64,000 nucleotides of DNA from Erwinia persicina (GCF_014838825.1 NZ_JACYMO010000003.1:186001-250000), one strand, 5' to 3'. Numbered from the stretch's first letter, positions 35,348 to 44,488 are shown. Notes: generated by a model not told the origin, from the letters alone. A program made the numbers and translations.

Positions 35348-36142
35348 CTAAAACAGCGCGTTAATATCTGCATAAGGTGTGGCTGTCGCCATCAGCGGTG
35401 CTGTCTCGTCCTGCGATAAAAAGCCCCGCACCAGCTGTTTGTTTCTGGCCCATAGCGTCTGTGGCAGCCAGGAGCCAGCGCTGATGCGTCGCACGCCGCA
35501 CGCTGTCAGCGATGCCAGCGGCGGAAGTTGTGGCCAGACGCTGACGTTGAGCAGCAGATCGCTGCCTTTGGCGATCGCCTGCATCTCCTGCGCTTCCACT
35601 AATCCCAGCACAAACAGACCATCAGCCCCTGCCTGGCGGTAATCCTGCGCCCGGGCCTTCACTTCGCTGACTTTCTGCGGCGGCGGCACCAGATTGCGGG
35701 CGTAAACGTCGGTTCGCACATTAATATACAGCGGCACGCCTGCCCCCGTGCTGGCGGCGCGGATCGCTTCGATCTTGCGGCACAGTAACCGGGGATCGGC
35801 GCTGCCGTCTTCAATATTAATCCCCTCCACCCCTGCGTCGATCAGGCGCAGCACGGTGTCAGCTACGGCCAGGGCACGATCGTCATAGCCACCTTCGATA
35901 TCGACACTGAGTGGAACGTTAATTACCCGGGCCATCGATCGGGCGCGGGCGACATACTCTGCCACCGGCAGATGATTGCCGTCGCGGTAGCCCAGTGACC
36001 AGGCCACGCCAGCGCTGGTGGTGGCAATAGCCTGCGCGCCCAGGTTCTGGATCTGGCGGGCGCTGCCGGCATCCCAGGCATTGGGCAGGCGCAATGGCTC
36101 CGGCTGTAAGTGAAGCTGGTGAAAACGGGAAGACGACGTCAT
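35348..36142 (-). CDS. Isocitrate lyase/PEP mutase superfamily enzyme
   Basis: TIM-barrel enzyme of 264 residues from ATG 36142 (MTSSSRFHQLH), chosen because GGAG lies upstream and the added 25 residues of a longer frame look non-coding. The superfamily marks are LPNAWDAGSARQIQNLGAQA, IATTSAGVAWSLGYRDG, the metal-binding Asp/Glu in SVDIEGGYDD and GINIEDGS. The isocitrate lyase catalytic cysteine motif KKCGH is absent, so it is more likely a carboxyphosphonoenolpyruvate/PEP mutase-like C-C lyase of unknown substrate. It is divergent from a LysR gene, its probable regulator. Confidence 0.82.
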   Translation of the reverse strand: MTSSSRFHQLHLQPEPLRLPNAWDAGSARQIQNLGAQAIATTSAGVAWSLGYRDGNHLPVAEYVARARSMARVINVPLSVDIEGGYDDRALAVADTVLRLIDAGVEGINIEDGSADPRLLCRKIEAIRAASTGAGVPLYINVRTDVYARNLVPPPQKVSEVKARAQDYRQAGADGLFVLGLVEAQEMQAIAKGSDLLLNVSVWPQLPPLASLTACGVRRISAGSWLPQTLWARNKQLVRGFLSQDETAPLMATATPYADINALF

Positions 36143-36232
36143 TAGAGGATCTCCAAAAACACCGATTCTAATCATGCTTATTTTGATTGATAATAGCCGG
36201 AAATAAGATTCATTCATTTACTGAGAGCAATA

Positions 36233-37171
36233 ATGCCATCACCCCCTCTGCACCTGGTTCAGACCTTTATCAGCGTGGTGGAACACAACAGCTTTGCCCG
36301 TGCGGCAGAGGCGCTGGCGATTACGCCTTCTTCGGTCAGCCGCTTTATCAGGATGCTGGAAGAGCAACTGGGCAGCACGCTGCTGAACCGCACCACGCGC
36401 GCCATGTCACTGACGGAAACCGGGCAGCGTTATTTCTCTGAGTGCCAGCAGGCGTTAGGCCAGCTGCGCGATGCCGCCGATCGGGTGCGTGATGAGCAGA
36501 TCCAGCCGCAGGGCCGGCTGGTGGTCAGCGCACCCGTGGCGTTTGGTCACACCCATGTGGTGCCCCATCTGGCGGGATTCCTGCGTGCCTTCCCGGAAAT
36601 ACAGCTGGATTTACGCCTCAACGATGGCTATGTGGATCTGGTGGCGGAAGGGGTGATGCTGGCCCTGCGCATCGGGCGGATGAAGGACTCCTCACTGGTG
36701 GCACACAAGCTGCTGGAGAACCGCCGTATTCTGGTCGCCTCGCCCGGTTATCTGGCCTTAAACGGGACGCCCTCCACCGTTGATGAGCTGGCGCACCATG
36801 AGTGTATTGTCTCGGCTGCCAGCCACGATGGGCGGCTATGGCGCTTATTTTCTCAGGACGGGCAGCGCACGCTGCAACCGGGAGGGCGCATCAACGTGGA
36901 TAATGCTGATGCGGCACGGCGCCTGTGCATCGACGGCATGGGTATCGCTTTTCATTCCGCGCTGACAATGAGCGCTGCCATTACCGCCGGAGACCTGGTG
37001 CAGGTTCTGCCGCAGTGGACCGGCCGTGAAACCGGTCTGTACTGCGTGCGTCCACAGCGCCGCATGGGGCCGGCGGCCCGGGTTTTTGTTGATTTCCTGT
37101 CCGCACGCTGGCTGAACGCAGAGGCGGTGACGGCGGAGAGGCTGGAACAGGCATTCCTGACGACGGTGTGA
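36233..37171 (+). CDS. LysR-family transcription regulator
   Basis: 312 residues. The winged helix-turn-helix is LVQTFISVVEHNSFARAAEA followed by LAITPSSVSRFIRMLEEQLG. The effector domain has SAPVAFGHTHVVPHLAGF and DGMGIAFHS, the CrgA/AaeR-like layout. It lies 90 bp from the divergent PEP mutase-like gene, the usual position for a LysR regulator of its neighbour. The shared control region (36143-36232) has an AT-rich centre. Confidence 0.9.
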   Translation: MPSPPLHLVQTFISVVEHNSFARAAEALAITPSSVSRFIRMLEEQLGSTLLNRTTRAMSLTETGQRYFSECQQALGQLRDAADRVRDEQIQPQGRLVVSAPVAFGHTHVVPHLAGFLRAFPEIQLDLRLNDGYVDLVAEGVMLALRIGRMKDSSLVAHKLLENRRILVASPGYLALNGTPSTVDELAHHECIVSAASHDGRLWRLFSQDGQRTLQPGGRINVDNADAARRLCIDGMGIAFHSALTMSAAITAGDLVQVLPQWTGRETGLYCVRPQRRMGPAARVFVDFLSARWLNAEAVTAERLEQAFLTTV

Positions 37172-37907
37172 CAATCCGTATCACCGGCACTGGCCGCAAG
37201 AGATCGGAAACAGGGGATATTCACATTACCGGAACCTTGTCTGTATGAGGGGGGCGTTATCATTTTGTCTGTTCCAGAGTAAAAAGATAAAATTTTATTT
37301 ATTGCGATTTTAAATGCTAATTTTATTTTTTTTTATAAATTATTATTCTATTAACTATCGTCATTTGGACAATTTTCGCGCAGTGCGAAGTAAAAGCTTT
37401 CAACCTGAAAGCCGTTGTCTAGGTCAATCGCCCTGGTTTATCTTTAAGCGAGAAGAATGAGAGGCGGTAAATCTTCGCGACGCCGGGAATCACTGTATCC
37501 ACTCTGTTTCGCCTGGCATGTCTGAAATTGATGACTTATTACCAGCATGAAAAAAATAAATATTTTTTCGCCTTTTTTTTTAGCCAGTGATTCCCCGCAA
37601 CGTAACAGGATACTTATAAAGAACTGACGATCGACATGGCGGTAATTTTATTAATTTTATACCTTTGGTTATATGTTGATGAATTTTAATTAAGCTAACT
37701 TAATAGTCTTTTTGAATTTAAAAAATAAAAAACATACTCATGCGACGTAAAATCATGTTTACCATGCTTTATATCTATTAAATTGCCTGTTGCTGCTGTT
37801 GATCGTTACCATTATTGATTAAGGGAGAAATACAGGGGCGAGCATTGATAGCCGACAGCCGTGCCATGACCTGTATTCCATGTTAAAAATCCAAGAGGAA
37901 TCTTAGA
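37172..37907. other. AT-rich 736-bp non-coding region
   Basis: No convincing gene. Most of 37270-37790 is markedly AT-rich, with long A and T runs, unlike the flanking genes. One small hairpin (GCTTTC-AACCT-GAAAGC, near 37394-37410) is visible. The composition suggests an H-NS-type silenced control region or a transfer boundary ahead of the lipoprotein-FKBP pair. Confidence 0.6.
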
Positions 37908-38297
37908 ATGAAAAAATGGAATGCCCTTAAGTGGCCATTTCTGGCGACTGTTTTACTATTAAGTGCCTGCCGGGGAACGGGATATAGTGCGACAGATAAA
38001 TCAGTGGCCAGCGATCAGCAACGTCAGACGGAACAGGATGGCGAAAAACTGCAGCAGTGCCAGCAGGAACTGGCGGTGCTCGGATCGTTAAAAACCCGTA
38101 ATTTCGAGGCAAATAAGCAAGCCTTTGATCAGCTGATGGGCAGTGCGGCGCAATATGCCAGCCTGCGCAACAAGGTTAACGGAACGACTCAGGGAACGGT
38201 GGATGCCTTATACCATTATAAAGTCAGCCTGCTTTGTGCGGAAATAAGCCAGGCGGTGCTGTTCCAGTTAGCCCGGCTTGAGGGGCCGGGTAAATGA
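37908..38297 (+). CDS. Small lipoprotein of unknown function
   Basis: 129 residues with a lipoprotein signal and the lipobox LLLSAC (Cys near residue 21). The mature part is Gln-rich and helical (DQQRQTEQDGEKLQQCQQEL), with two further cysteines (near residues 50 and 107) that could pair. I recognise no family. AAGAGGAAT precedes the ATG. Its stop overlaps the start of the FKBP-like gene by 4 bp, so the two products are probably made together in the envelope. Confidence 0.75.
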   Translation: MKKWNALKWPFLATVLLLSACRGTGYSATDKSVASDQQRQTEQDGEKLQQCQQELAVLGSLKTRNFEANKQAFDQLMGSAAQYASLRNKVNGTTQGTVDALYHYKVSLLCAEISQAVLFQLARLEGPGK

Positions 38298-39814
38298 ATG
38301 TTCATCACCGCTTACCCCGGATGCCTGCTTTGCTGTTCCGTCTTACCTTACTGAGCCTGATGGTGACGGGGAACCTGCTTATCGTGCCAACGGTACGGGC
38401 GGAGGGTCGTGGTATACCCGCGTTGCTCCAGTTCGCTGAACAGTACCACGAGCAAAAATCCCGGGAGGAGTCAGCGCCAGCGCCAGCGGTGACTGCGCCC
38501 TCCGCCCGCGTTCAGAATACAAAGAAACCCCCTCGTTCAGAGAAAAAGAACAGCGCACCGCCCTTATTGTGGCGTACCAAAGAGGCTGAGTCGCAGCGTA
38601 TGCGCACCACCATTACCCGGCTTGAACATCAGGTGAATGCGCTGCAGGCCATGCTGGCAGAGAAAAATGAATCCTCTGCGCTGTCACCTGTTCCAGATGT
38701 CAAGGTGGTGGGCCAGATGGTGCAGGGGCTACGCGAGGTGCTGTCAATCACCCCTAAACAACAGCAGGTGTTGACCCTACTTAAACAAGAACAGCAGGCG
38801 GGGCAGGCGCTGAAAACCAGTAATGCGCAACTGCAGACGGCACTGAACACCCTTAACGGGCGGATGAATGCCGTCTCGGAGGTGAACGATAAGCTGCAGA
38901 AGGACCTCGCTCAGGTCCATGAAGAGAACCAAACGCTGACCACCCGCAGCGAAACGTTAAACAAGCAGCTGATCGCTGCTAATGAGCTGGATAAGCAACA
39001 GCATCAACAGCAGGAGGAGTTGACGCAGCAGTGGCTCGCTTTACAAAGTGAGCTGGATGGTCACGAGACGACCGTTACCGCACTCCAGTCTGAATTGTCG
39101 GCGTTGCAGGCGTCGTCGCCTTTGCAGGTTACTCAAAAAGACCTGGAAAACCCTTCATACCGTCAGGATTACGCTGCGGGAATCTCTCTGGGCGAGGATA
39201 TTTTGCAGGTGCGCGAAGAGCGTAAAAAGTGGGGCATCGAAACTGATAAACAGATTGTTCTGGCGGGTATCAGTGATACTTTTGCAGGCAAGCGGCTGAT
39301 GAGTAAGGAGCAACTCCTCAAGGCGTTAACCGCGTCTGAAAGCCTGGTGACGCAGGCCAGGGATCACATGATGTCAGAGCAGGCTAAACAAGGTGAAATC
39401 TATCGGGCTGCGTTCAAAAAGAACTCGCAGGTTAAGCGTACCGCTGCCGGTGCCTGGTACCGCGTTGACTACGCGGGAGACAATCCGATCCCGGCAGGTG
39501 CAGCTATTGATGTCGTGGTGAAAGAAACGCTATCAAACGGGACGGTTATTCAGGATATGGAAGCGAATCAAAGCGTGTTGAGTCAGACGCTTGATAAGTT
39601 TCCGCCTCTGTTTCAGGAGGCGTTAAAAACGCTGAATAATCACGGTTCTTTAACGCTGGTGGTGCCGCCGGAGCTCGCCTACGGGGAAAAAGGATATCCG
39701 CCTGACGTCCCGCCTAACGCCACCATGATTTATACGCTGCGTATTGCTGAAGTGTACTCTCAGGGACAAAAAATGCCGTCTGCCCCGGCGAGTGAGGAGA
39801 AAAAGATGCTGTGA
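38294..39814 (+). CDS. Secreted coiled-coil protein with degenerate FKBP domain
   Basis: 506 residues: signal peptide ending near TVRA (about 36), a Pro/Ala-rich segment (55-85), a long Gln-rich coiled coil (about 95-260), an FKBP_N-type dimerisation helix region (DLENPSYRQDYAAGISLGED onwards, about 278-385), then an FKBP-type domain (about 395-495). The fold is supported by WYRVDYAGDNPIPAG and LVVPPELAYGEKGYP. However, the active-site stretch that reads GKEFDNS in FkpA is GTVIQDM here, and VIPGW is replaced by KFPPLF. Peptidyl-prolyl isomerase activity may therefore be lost and the protein may act as a chaperone or scaffold. It is coupled to the upstream lipoprotein gene. Confidence 0.75.
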   Translation: MNVHHRLPRMPALLFRLTLLSLMVTGNLLIVPTVRAEGRGIPALLQFAEQYHEQKSREESAPAPAVTAPSARVQNTKKPPRSEKKNSAPPLLWRTKEAESQRMRTTITRLEHQVNALQAMLAEKNESSALSPVPDVKVVGQMVQGLREVLSITPKQQQVLTLLKQEQQAGQALKTSNAQLQTALNTLNGRMNAVSEVNDKLQKDLAQVHEENQTLTTRSETLNKQLIAANELDKQQHQQQEELTQQWLALQSELDGHETTVTALQSELSALQASSPLQVTQKDLENPSYRQDYAAGISLGEDILQVREERKKWGIETDKQIVLAGISDTFAGKRLMSKEQLLKALTASESLVTQARDHMMSEQAKQGEIYRAAFKKNSQVKRTAAGAWYRVDYAGDNPIPAGAAIDVVVKETLSNGTVIQDMEANQSVLSQTLDKFPPLFQEALKTLNNHGSLTLVVPPELAYGEKGYPPDVPPNATMIYTLRIAEVYSQGQKMPSAPASEEKKML

Positions 39815-40145
39815 TGCCTCAGGAGCCTTACTGCAATGCTTAAACACAGTGAATGTAACGCCGGCTGTCGTGATTGATAGCGCCAGCGGGGGAAACGAGT
39901 CTGTTTCCCTCAAATACTTTCCTCACCAGGGGCAAAATAAAAGTCTATGTTGCCCTCTTTGTCTGTCCGCTAATCATATTTGCTGCGCCGGTGTACCCGC
40001 TAAATGCTGCAGAATGGCTGAATGACAGCGGAATCGCACCGGGCGCACCGCGCTGATGAAACAATCATGACGGGTAGCTTTCAGGATACTCCTCCGGCCA
40101 GGGATAGCAGGAGGCTTAATTTTAATGGTAGACGCGGTGACTTTT
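39815..40145. other. Intergenic region after the FKBP-like gene
   Basis: 331 bp between converging genes. A short frame near 39930-40056 encodes a signal-peptide-like stretch (KIKVYVALFVCPLIIFAAPV, then NAAEWLNDSG) but has no ATG start or ribosome site. It may be the remnant of a small secreted protein. No terminator hairpin was seen. Confidence 0.35.
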
Positions 40146-41318
40146 TTATCGCTGTGCCTGTTCCTGGCCAGTGAAAATATTCCTTCGCTTTATCTCCTCA
40201 GCGATAAGCTGAGGCACCTCGTCGACGTTGGAAATGGCCCGATTGTTAACGATGATCTGGCTGGCATTATCATAGCCCGGAGCCCACAGATCGTTATTGT
40301 CTACTACGTTCTTATAGACGGATATCAGCGTTTTGTTCCATGCAGCAGAAATATGGACGATGGCCGTATCCGGTGAAATAACCAGATCGCACTCATGAAT
40401 TAGTGCCATAACATGATGTAACGTATTGAAAGGATTAACAATGACATTATCAGGGAGGGGAAGGTTAATCTCTTTCAAACGGTCGAGTAGAATAATCTGC
40501 AGATCATCATAATGCGTATTCAGGTCGGTAAGGATCTGCGCTAGCTGTTGTTGTGAAAAATTCCGTTCCCGGCTACCGGTAAAGGCATTAATGACGATTT
40601 TTTTCTTATTATTCATTGCTCTGAAGAAGTGCCTGACCTCATTAAACGTATCCTCAGGGATAGATAAATTATAGGGCTGGCCTTGCGTCGGACTGTTGGT
40701 CAGGAATTCAGCAATTAATGAGGCTGCCTGAGTGACATGCTCTCTGTCACTCTCTAAAAATTCCAGAGAATGACTGTAATGGTTGAAGTGCTTTTTTTTA
40801 TTAAAGGCAAGCACCGATTTAGGCTTGATATCCCGCAATAGCTGCATTCTGTGTACCGGCGTGTCGAATAATGACGGGTCAATCACTAAGTCGTAGTCGT
40901 TATTTTTAAGTGTTTCCATCGTTGAGGCGGGGACAGTGTGGTTGAAGCTCTTCAGATAGACCTCGGTGCTGGCGTCATCCGCTTCATAGATGTTTCTGAC
41001 ATAGGGGTTATGCTTCATCACAACACTACTGGATTTCGTCAGTAAAACATCAACGCTGTAACCTGCCGTATGCAGGCTTTTCACCAGAGGACAATAGACA
41101 ACCATATCGCCAATGGTGCCCTCATTACGAATAAGCAAGATGGTTTTCACAGCGGTGATATCCAGCGTGCTCTTTTTATATTTATCCCACCTTATTTTTG
41201 CCATGAGCAGTCTGGTATCCAGTCTTACTTGTTTCATAAAGTAATTTTTGCGTCTGTTTAGCTCTCTTAATTTTCTAAAGCGTCCGCTGGATATTGAAAT
41301 GGCAAGCTGTTCAGTCAT
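40146..41318 (-). CDS. Glycosyltransferase family 9 (heptosyltransferase-like)
   Basis: 390 residues. The GT9 fold is indicated by KTILLIRNEGTIGDMVVYCP at the start of the N-terminal Rossmann domain (about 58-78) and by the nucleotide-sugar site region CDLVISPDTAIVHISAAWNK (about 318-337), where heptosyltransferases have DTGLMHLA-like sequences. Transfer of a heptose or other sugar to a lipopolysaccharide core is the usual role. It is outside any waa-type cluster, base composition is lower in GC than the core genes, and it lies beside an integration site. It was probably acquired horizontally and could modify surface polysaccharide. The first 50 residues are basic and family-unlike. Confidence 0.78.
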   Translation of the reverse strand: MTEQLAISISSGRFRKLRELNRRKNYFMKQVRLDTRLLMAKIRWDKYKKSTLDITAVKTILLIRNEGTIGDMVVYCPLVKSLHTAGYSVDVLLTKSSSVVMKHNPYVRNIYEADDASTEVYLKSFNHTVPASTMETLKNNDYDLVIDPSLFDTPVHRMQLLRDIKPKSVLAFNKKKHFNHYSHSLEFLESDREHVTQAASLIAEFLTNSPTQGQPYNLSIPEDTFNEVRHFFRAMNNKKKIVINAFTGSRERNFSQQQLAQILTDLNTHYDDLQIILLDRLKEINLPLPDNVIVNPFNTLHHVMALIHECDLVISPDTAIVHISAAWNKTLISVYKNVVDNNDLWAPGYDNASQIIVNNRAISNVDEVPQLIAEEIKRRNIFTGQEQAQR

Positions 41319-41495
41319 GAGGAATGTCCTTATAAAAATAGCGGAACAGTGTAGTATTTTTCTTATTACGTTACCATAACTTGTTAGTAACGCTGTTGAT
41401 AGTTTACATATGGTTGTATTTTGTGAGACTGAGCTTAACGGGGGGGATGACAGGGTATTTTCAGTAGGGAGGTGCGATTAAGGATGAAATGCGTT

Positions 41496-41521
41496 ATCGA
41501 ACGTCGTTCGATGGGGAGTCC
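41496..41521. repeat. 26-bp palindromic direct repeat, copy 1
   Basis: The first 17 bases, ATCGAACGTCGTTCGAT, are a palindrome with 7-bp arms, followed by GGGGAGTCC. A copy 139 bp away (41635-41660) differs at three positions, and the palindrome is preserved despite the changes. Confidence 0.6.
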
Positions 41522-41634
41522 AAGCGGGTTCTTCTGAATAGGATGCCCGGACTCGGACAAAAACGTCGGGAGTGTTTTTACATGACGCTTTAGCGTTAAC
41601 CCCGCAGGGGCGAGTCTCATGGATGAGACGAGTA

Positions 41635-41660
41635 ATCGAACGCAGTTCGATGGAGAGTCC
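41635..41660. repeat. 26-bp palindromic direct repeat, copy 2
   Basis: ATCGAACGCAGTTCGAT then GGAGAGTCC; 23 of 26 bases match copy 1. It stands 50 bp from the 45-bp attachment repeat. Confidence 0.6.
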
Positions 41661-41709
41661 GGATCGCAGAAAGCAAAAAACCAGCCGTTAAGCTGGTTTC
41701 TTTAAATAG

Positions 41710-41754
41710 TGGTGCCCGGACTCGGAATCGAACCAAGGACACGGGGATTTTCAA
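41710..41754. repeat. Attachment-site repeat (copy of tRNA-Phe 3' end)
   Basis: 45 bases identical to the 3' end of the intact tRNA-Phe at 47175-47219, after which the sequences diverge (AACTCGTG here, TCCCCTGC there). Just outside, the terminator hairpins are also similar. This is the outer boundary of an element integrated into tRNA-Phe. Confidence 0.9.
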
Positions 41755-41780
41755 AACTCGTGTCTGTTCGGTGAAAGGGG

Positions 41781-41936
41781 TTACACTGTGAATATCTTGC
41801 TAACCATATGCATCTCGTCCACAGGATAGTTGAATTCCATAGCCCGCATTACTTCAATGTCCTTTAATGAACGAGGCATATGGTGAAATTGAAACCACTC
41901 ATCTGAGTTCTCTGGGCTCTCAGAATACGTTCCCAT
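41781..41936 (-). CDS. Possible 51-residue protein next to the attachment repeat
   Basis: A 52-codon frame including its stop, starting at ATG 41936. The product begins MGTYSESPENSDEWFQFHHM and contains PRSLKDIEVMRAMEFNYP. AAGG lies about 9 bases upstream of the ATG. The amino acid composition is plausible for an acidic soluble protein, but I recognise no family. It lies between the truncated integrase and the attachment repeat. It could be a real small gene or the tail of a displaced one. Confidence 0.35.
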   Translation of the reverse strand: MGTYSESPENSDEWFQFHHMPRSLKDIEVMRAMEFNYPVDEMHMVSKIFTV

Positions 41937-41966
41937 GAGGAGCCTTAAAGATGTCGGACGTATTTA

Positions 41967-42797
41967 TCAGCAGAAATTCATTTCATTCTTGGTTTCCGGC
42001 AGCCACAGCGTTCCCTGCTGCAAACTGTAATGCGCCCATTTTGCCAGCCTCAGCTCGTCCCGGCGTAGCCCGGTCAGCAGTAATAAACGAATATAGATAC
42101 TGGCTACACGACTGTTGTCCTCACTGGCAGCCTCGAATATGCGTCTGATTTCGGTTTCCGAGAAATACCGCTGACGGGCATTATTTTCACGCAGCAGGGG
42201 GGTATTGGCTGCCGGGTTCGTCGCCACCATCTCATGGCGCAGCGACCACCTGAGAAGGGCTTTCAGCAGAGCAATCACCCGGTTATTGGTGGCGGGCTGA
42301 CAGGTTTCGCACAACGAAGACTGAAGACGAGTCACGTGTCGCGGCGTGATTTCATTAAGCAGCAGATTTCCCATGACAGGGGCAATATGGTCACGAAAGC
42401 GCTGCTCATCCTTGTTCCAGCTCTTTTTATGTAGCTTCGCCCACGGGAAATAATACTGACTGAAGGCTTCCTGAAGGGTAGGAATGGCCCGGCATTTGTC
42501 CCGCTCATAACGCGGGTCAGTGCCGGTGGCTATCTGGCGTTTCATATCAGTGGCAATCTTTCGGGCGACAGTGACATCAATTTCCGGCCAGTGACCAATA
42601 CTGATGGCGCGTTTGCGGCCCTGCCACAGATAGCGCAGGAGAAATTTCTTCTTGCCTTCTCCTTTACCTACCAGACATTTGAGCCCGCTGATTTCCGAAT
42701 CGCTGTATTCCGCTTCACGAGAAGGCGCATCCGGTTCATTCGGAGGCAGTGCATCAATGAGGCTGTGAGTGAACTTAAAGCGGCGTAGTGTGGACAT
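41967..42797 (-). pseudogene. Truncated P4-type tyrosine integrase
   Basis: 276 residues remain of a family usually about 400 long. Present are the N-terminal DUF4102-type arm-binding domain (SDSEISGLKCLVGKGEGKKK onwards), the SAM-like core-binding domain (about 105-190) and the start of the catalytic domain with the first catalytic Arg in LLLTGLRRDELRLA. The reading frame then stops after LPETKNEMNFC. The HxxR block and the nucleophile Tyr are missing, and the next 180 bp do not continue the protein. The element can therefore no longer excise by its own integrase. It lies next to the attachment repeat, the expected place for the integrase of a tRNA-Phe island. Confidence 0.85.
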
Positions 42798-43874
42798 GCA
42801 GAAGTCTCCTTATGCTGGGGTGATTAATGCGTAAATAGCGTCAGAAAGTGAGGCAGGGAGGTAAGAGTCCCGTGCCTCAGTGTGTTATGCGAGCCGCGGA
42901 AGAAAAGGCTGCATGGATATGTTGTGGCAATGACGATCACCAATTAGGGGGGAAGGTGAGATGAAATTCTCCGGTCTTTCTCTGGTCTTCTCCGCAATTT
43001 CCCCGGTGAAACTCCCGAAAACGGGAGGTGAAAAAGCGTTGCGCCATAACGGTTTAACTGGTCATTCCCCGTTCCCCCGTGAAAATGACGCAGGGGTAGC
43101 ATTGAATGAAAGAGATTGGTATTCGATTAACTGAAAGATACTGATAACAAATGATTCATATGAATAATATATAAGTGAATGTGTATGTGAAATCAGTTGT
43201 TAAATAGCATGCTGCTATGATGAGTCTCAATAATCCTAACTAATTGAGATGAATGTTAATGATTAATATGAATGCAAAAAATATCAATCTCGCTAAGTTT
43301 CCACGTTTACAGGAGTCCATAACATAAATAATTTCCGATGAGTTATAGAATTTATGAAGATGTATTGTGAAAGGATTCCCTGTCAGAGTTATCCTTTTTG
43401 ATGTTTTAGTTATGGTTCTTATTTAAGATGAGTTTGTTAATTTTTATAAAAGCACGTAACGATACAAAATATAAAAAATCACTCAGGAGTAATCATTTAT
43501 CTAAGCACTGTAAAAATTAACCGGGAAAACGGGATATTTGGATCAACGCGTTGGTATGCAAGGGATGTGTCGATCTCTCTGGCGGGAAAACTGCGGAGGA
43601 ATTGCGGGGGAGTGGCGGGGAAAAACTTCCCTGTTGATGCTGATCAGTCTTTCTAGTTGGCTATTGCTCATATTATGAACAGCATTGGTCTGATAAAGCT
43701 TGGTACGACGAAGTGAAATATTTGCTGGCTCTCGAAGCGCGACACTCGCCCTTACTGAAGCCATAAAAAGTTTGTCGAATGTCTCAGGGTGTTAAGCGGA
43801 CATTAATAATGAACGATTTGTGGTTTTCTTAAGGTCCCCTACGAACAATCCTTAGCCCGATCGCGTTAACTCAA
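42798..43874. other. Gene-poor AT-rich stretch inside the island
   Basis: About 1.1 kb with no supported gene. A small inverted repeat CTCCCG-AAAA-CGGGAG (43012-43027) is followed on the minus strand by TTT. A 73-codon minus frame at 43543-43764 lacks family resemblance and a ribosome site, so it is not called. Confidence 0.55.
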
Positions 43875-44192
43875 TTGCTTAATGATCCAGCAGCCACTGC
43901 AACATCTTGCGTAGAACGTGTGGGGCGATACGACAGCGCGAATGGTCAAGTTGATGGCGCGATCATCCAGTTTGCAGGTCCTGACGGGAAGGACACGCCG
44001 CTTGCAGGTTTCACCGTCCGCCTCAAATTCCTCTCTGGCGCTTGCGAAAGTCTCCTCAATTCGTCAATGTCGGCGAGATGCGAACCATTTTTCGGCCAGT
44101 CGATTCCCGAACGACGCTGCTTAGTGGTAGTGATGCGGATCACCTCGTGCAAAATGGTAGCGTTCAGGTAGACATCTCTGCGGTGGCGTAGG
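43875..44192 (+). pseudogene. Possible frameshifted gene remnant
   Basis: One frame reads a protein-like VGRYDSANGQVDGAIIQFAG then PDGKDTPLAGFTVRLKFLSG. After about 44040 that frame becomes implausible, while the -1 frame reads QFVNVGEMRTIFRPVDSRTT then LLSGSDADHLVQNGSVQVDI and stops at 44192. Together they suggest the 3' end of a beta-rich, perhaps secreted, protein interrupted by a frameshift. I do not recognise the family. Confidence 0.3.
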
Positions 44193-44488
44193 TTGGTAAC
44201 TTCAGGCGCATGCAGTTAGCGGAGCTGCAGTCGGGGTAAGAGGGACTGACCGTGTAAGACAGGTAGCGACATAAACACTCTGTCTTCTCTGACCGCCCTG
44301 CTGGCATTACGCCGGTTTTTTACCTCTGACATTTTCTCAGATTTCACACAGTGACGCCGCTCGTAATCTGCCAATGTTCGCCTATCGGGCGGGCGCAGGC
44401 CTCCGCAATGCTTCTTTTTCTTGAATGATCGAAACAAGTTCAGTTACTCTTGATTGGAACTGGTTCTTGAAATTTAAGGGGGCGCAAC

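Larger units (their letters stand above)
41319..41709. other. Integration-scar region left of the tRNA-Phe island
   Basis: No gene seen. It contains a 14-bp partial copy of the tRNA-Phe 3' end (TGCCCGGACTCGGA, 41544-41557), two 26-bp repeats (41496-41521 and 41635-41660) and a terminator-like hairpin AAACCAGC/GCTGGTTT (41678-41699). That hairpin resembles the one after the intact tRNA-Phe. It looks like debris from an earlier integration at the same target. Confidence 0.55.

Noticed and set aside
38294..39814. Calling the FKBP-like gene fkpA
   Set aside because: Length (506 versus about 270), long coiled-coil insert and altered active site exclude FkpA.
43543..43764. 73-codon minus frame in the island
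   Set aside because: No ribosome site or recognisable sequence; likely chance in a gene-poor region.
44216..44437. 73-codon minus frame before the 136-residue island gene
   Set aside because: Arg/Lys-rich, no start context and no family; treated as non-coding.
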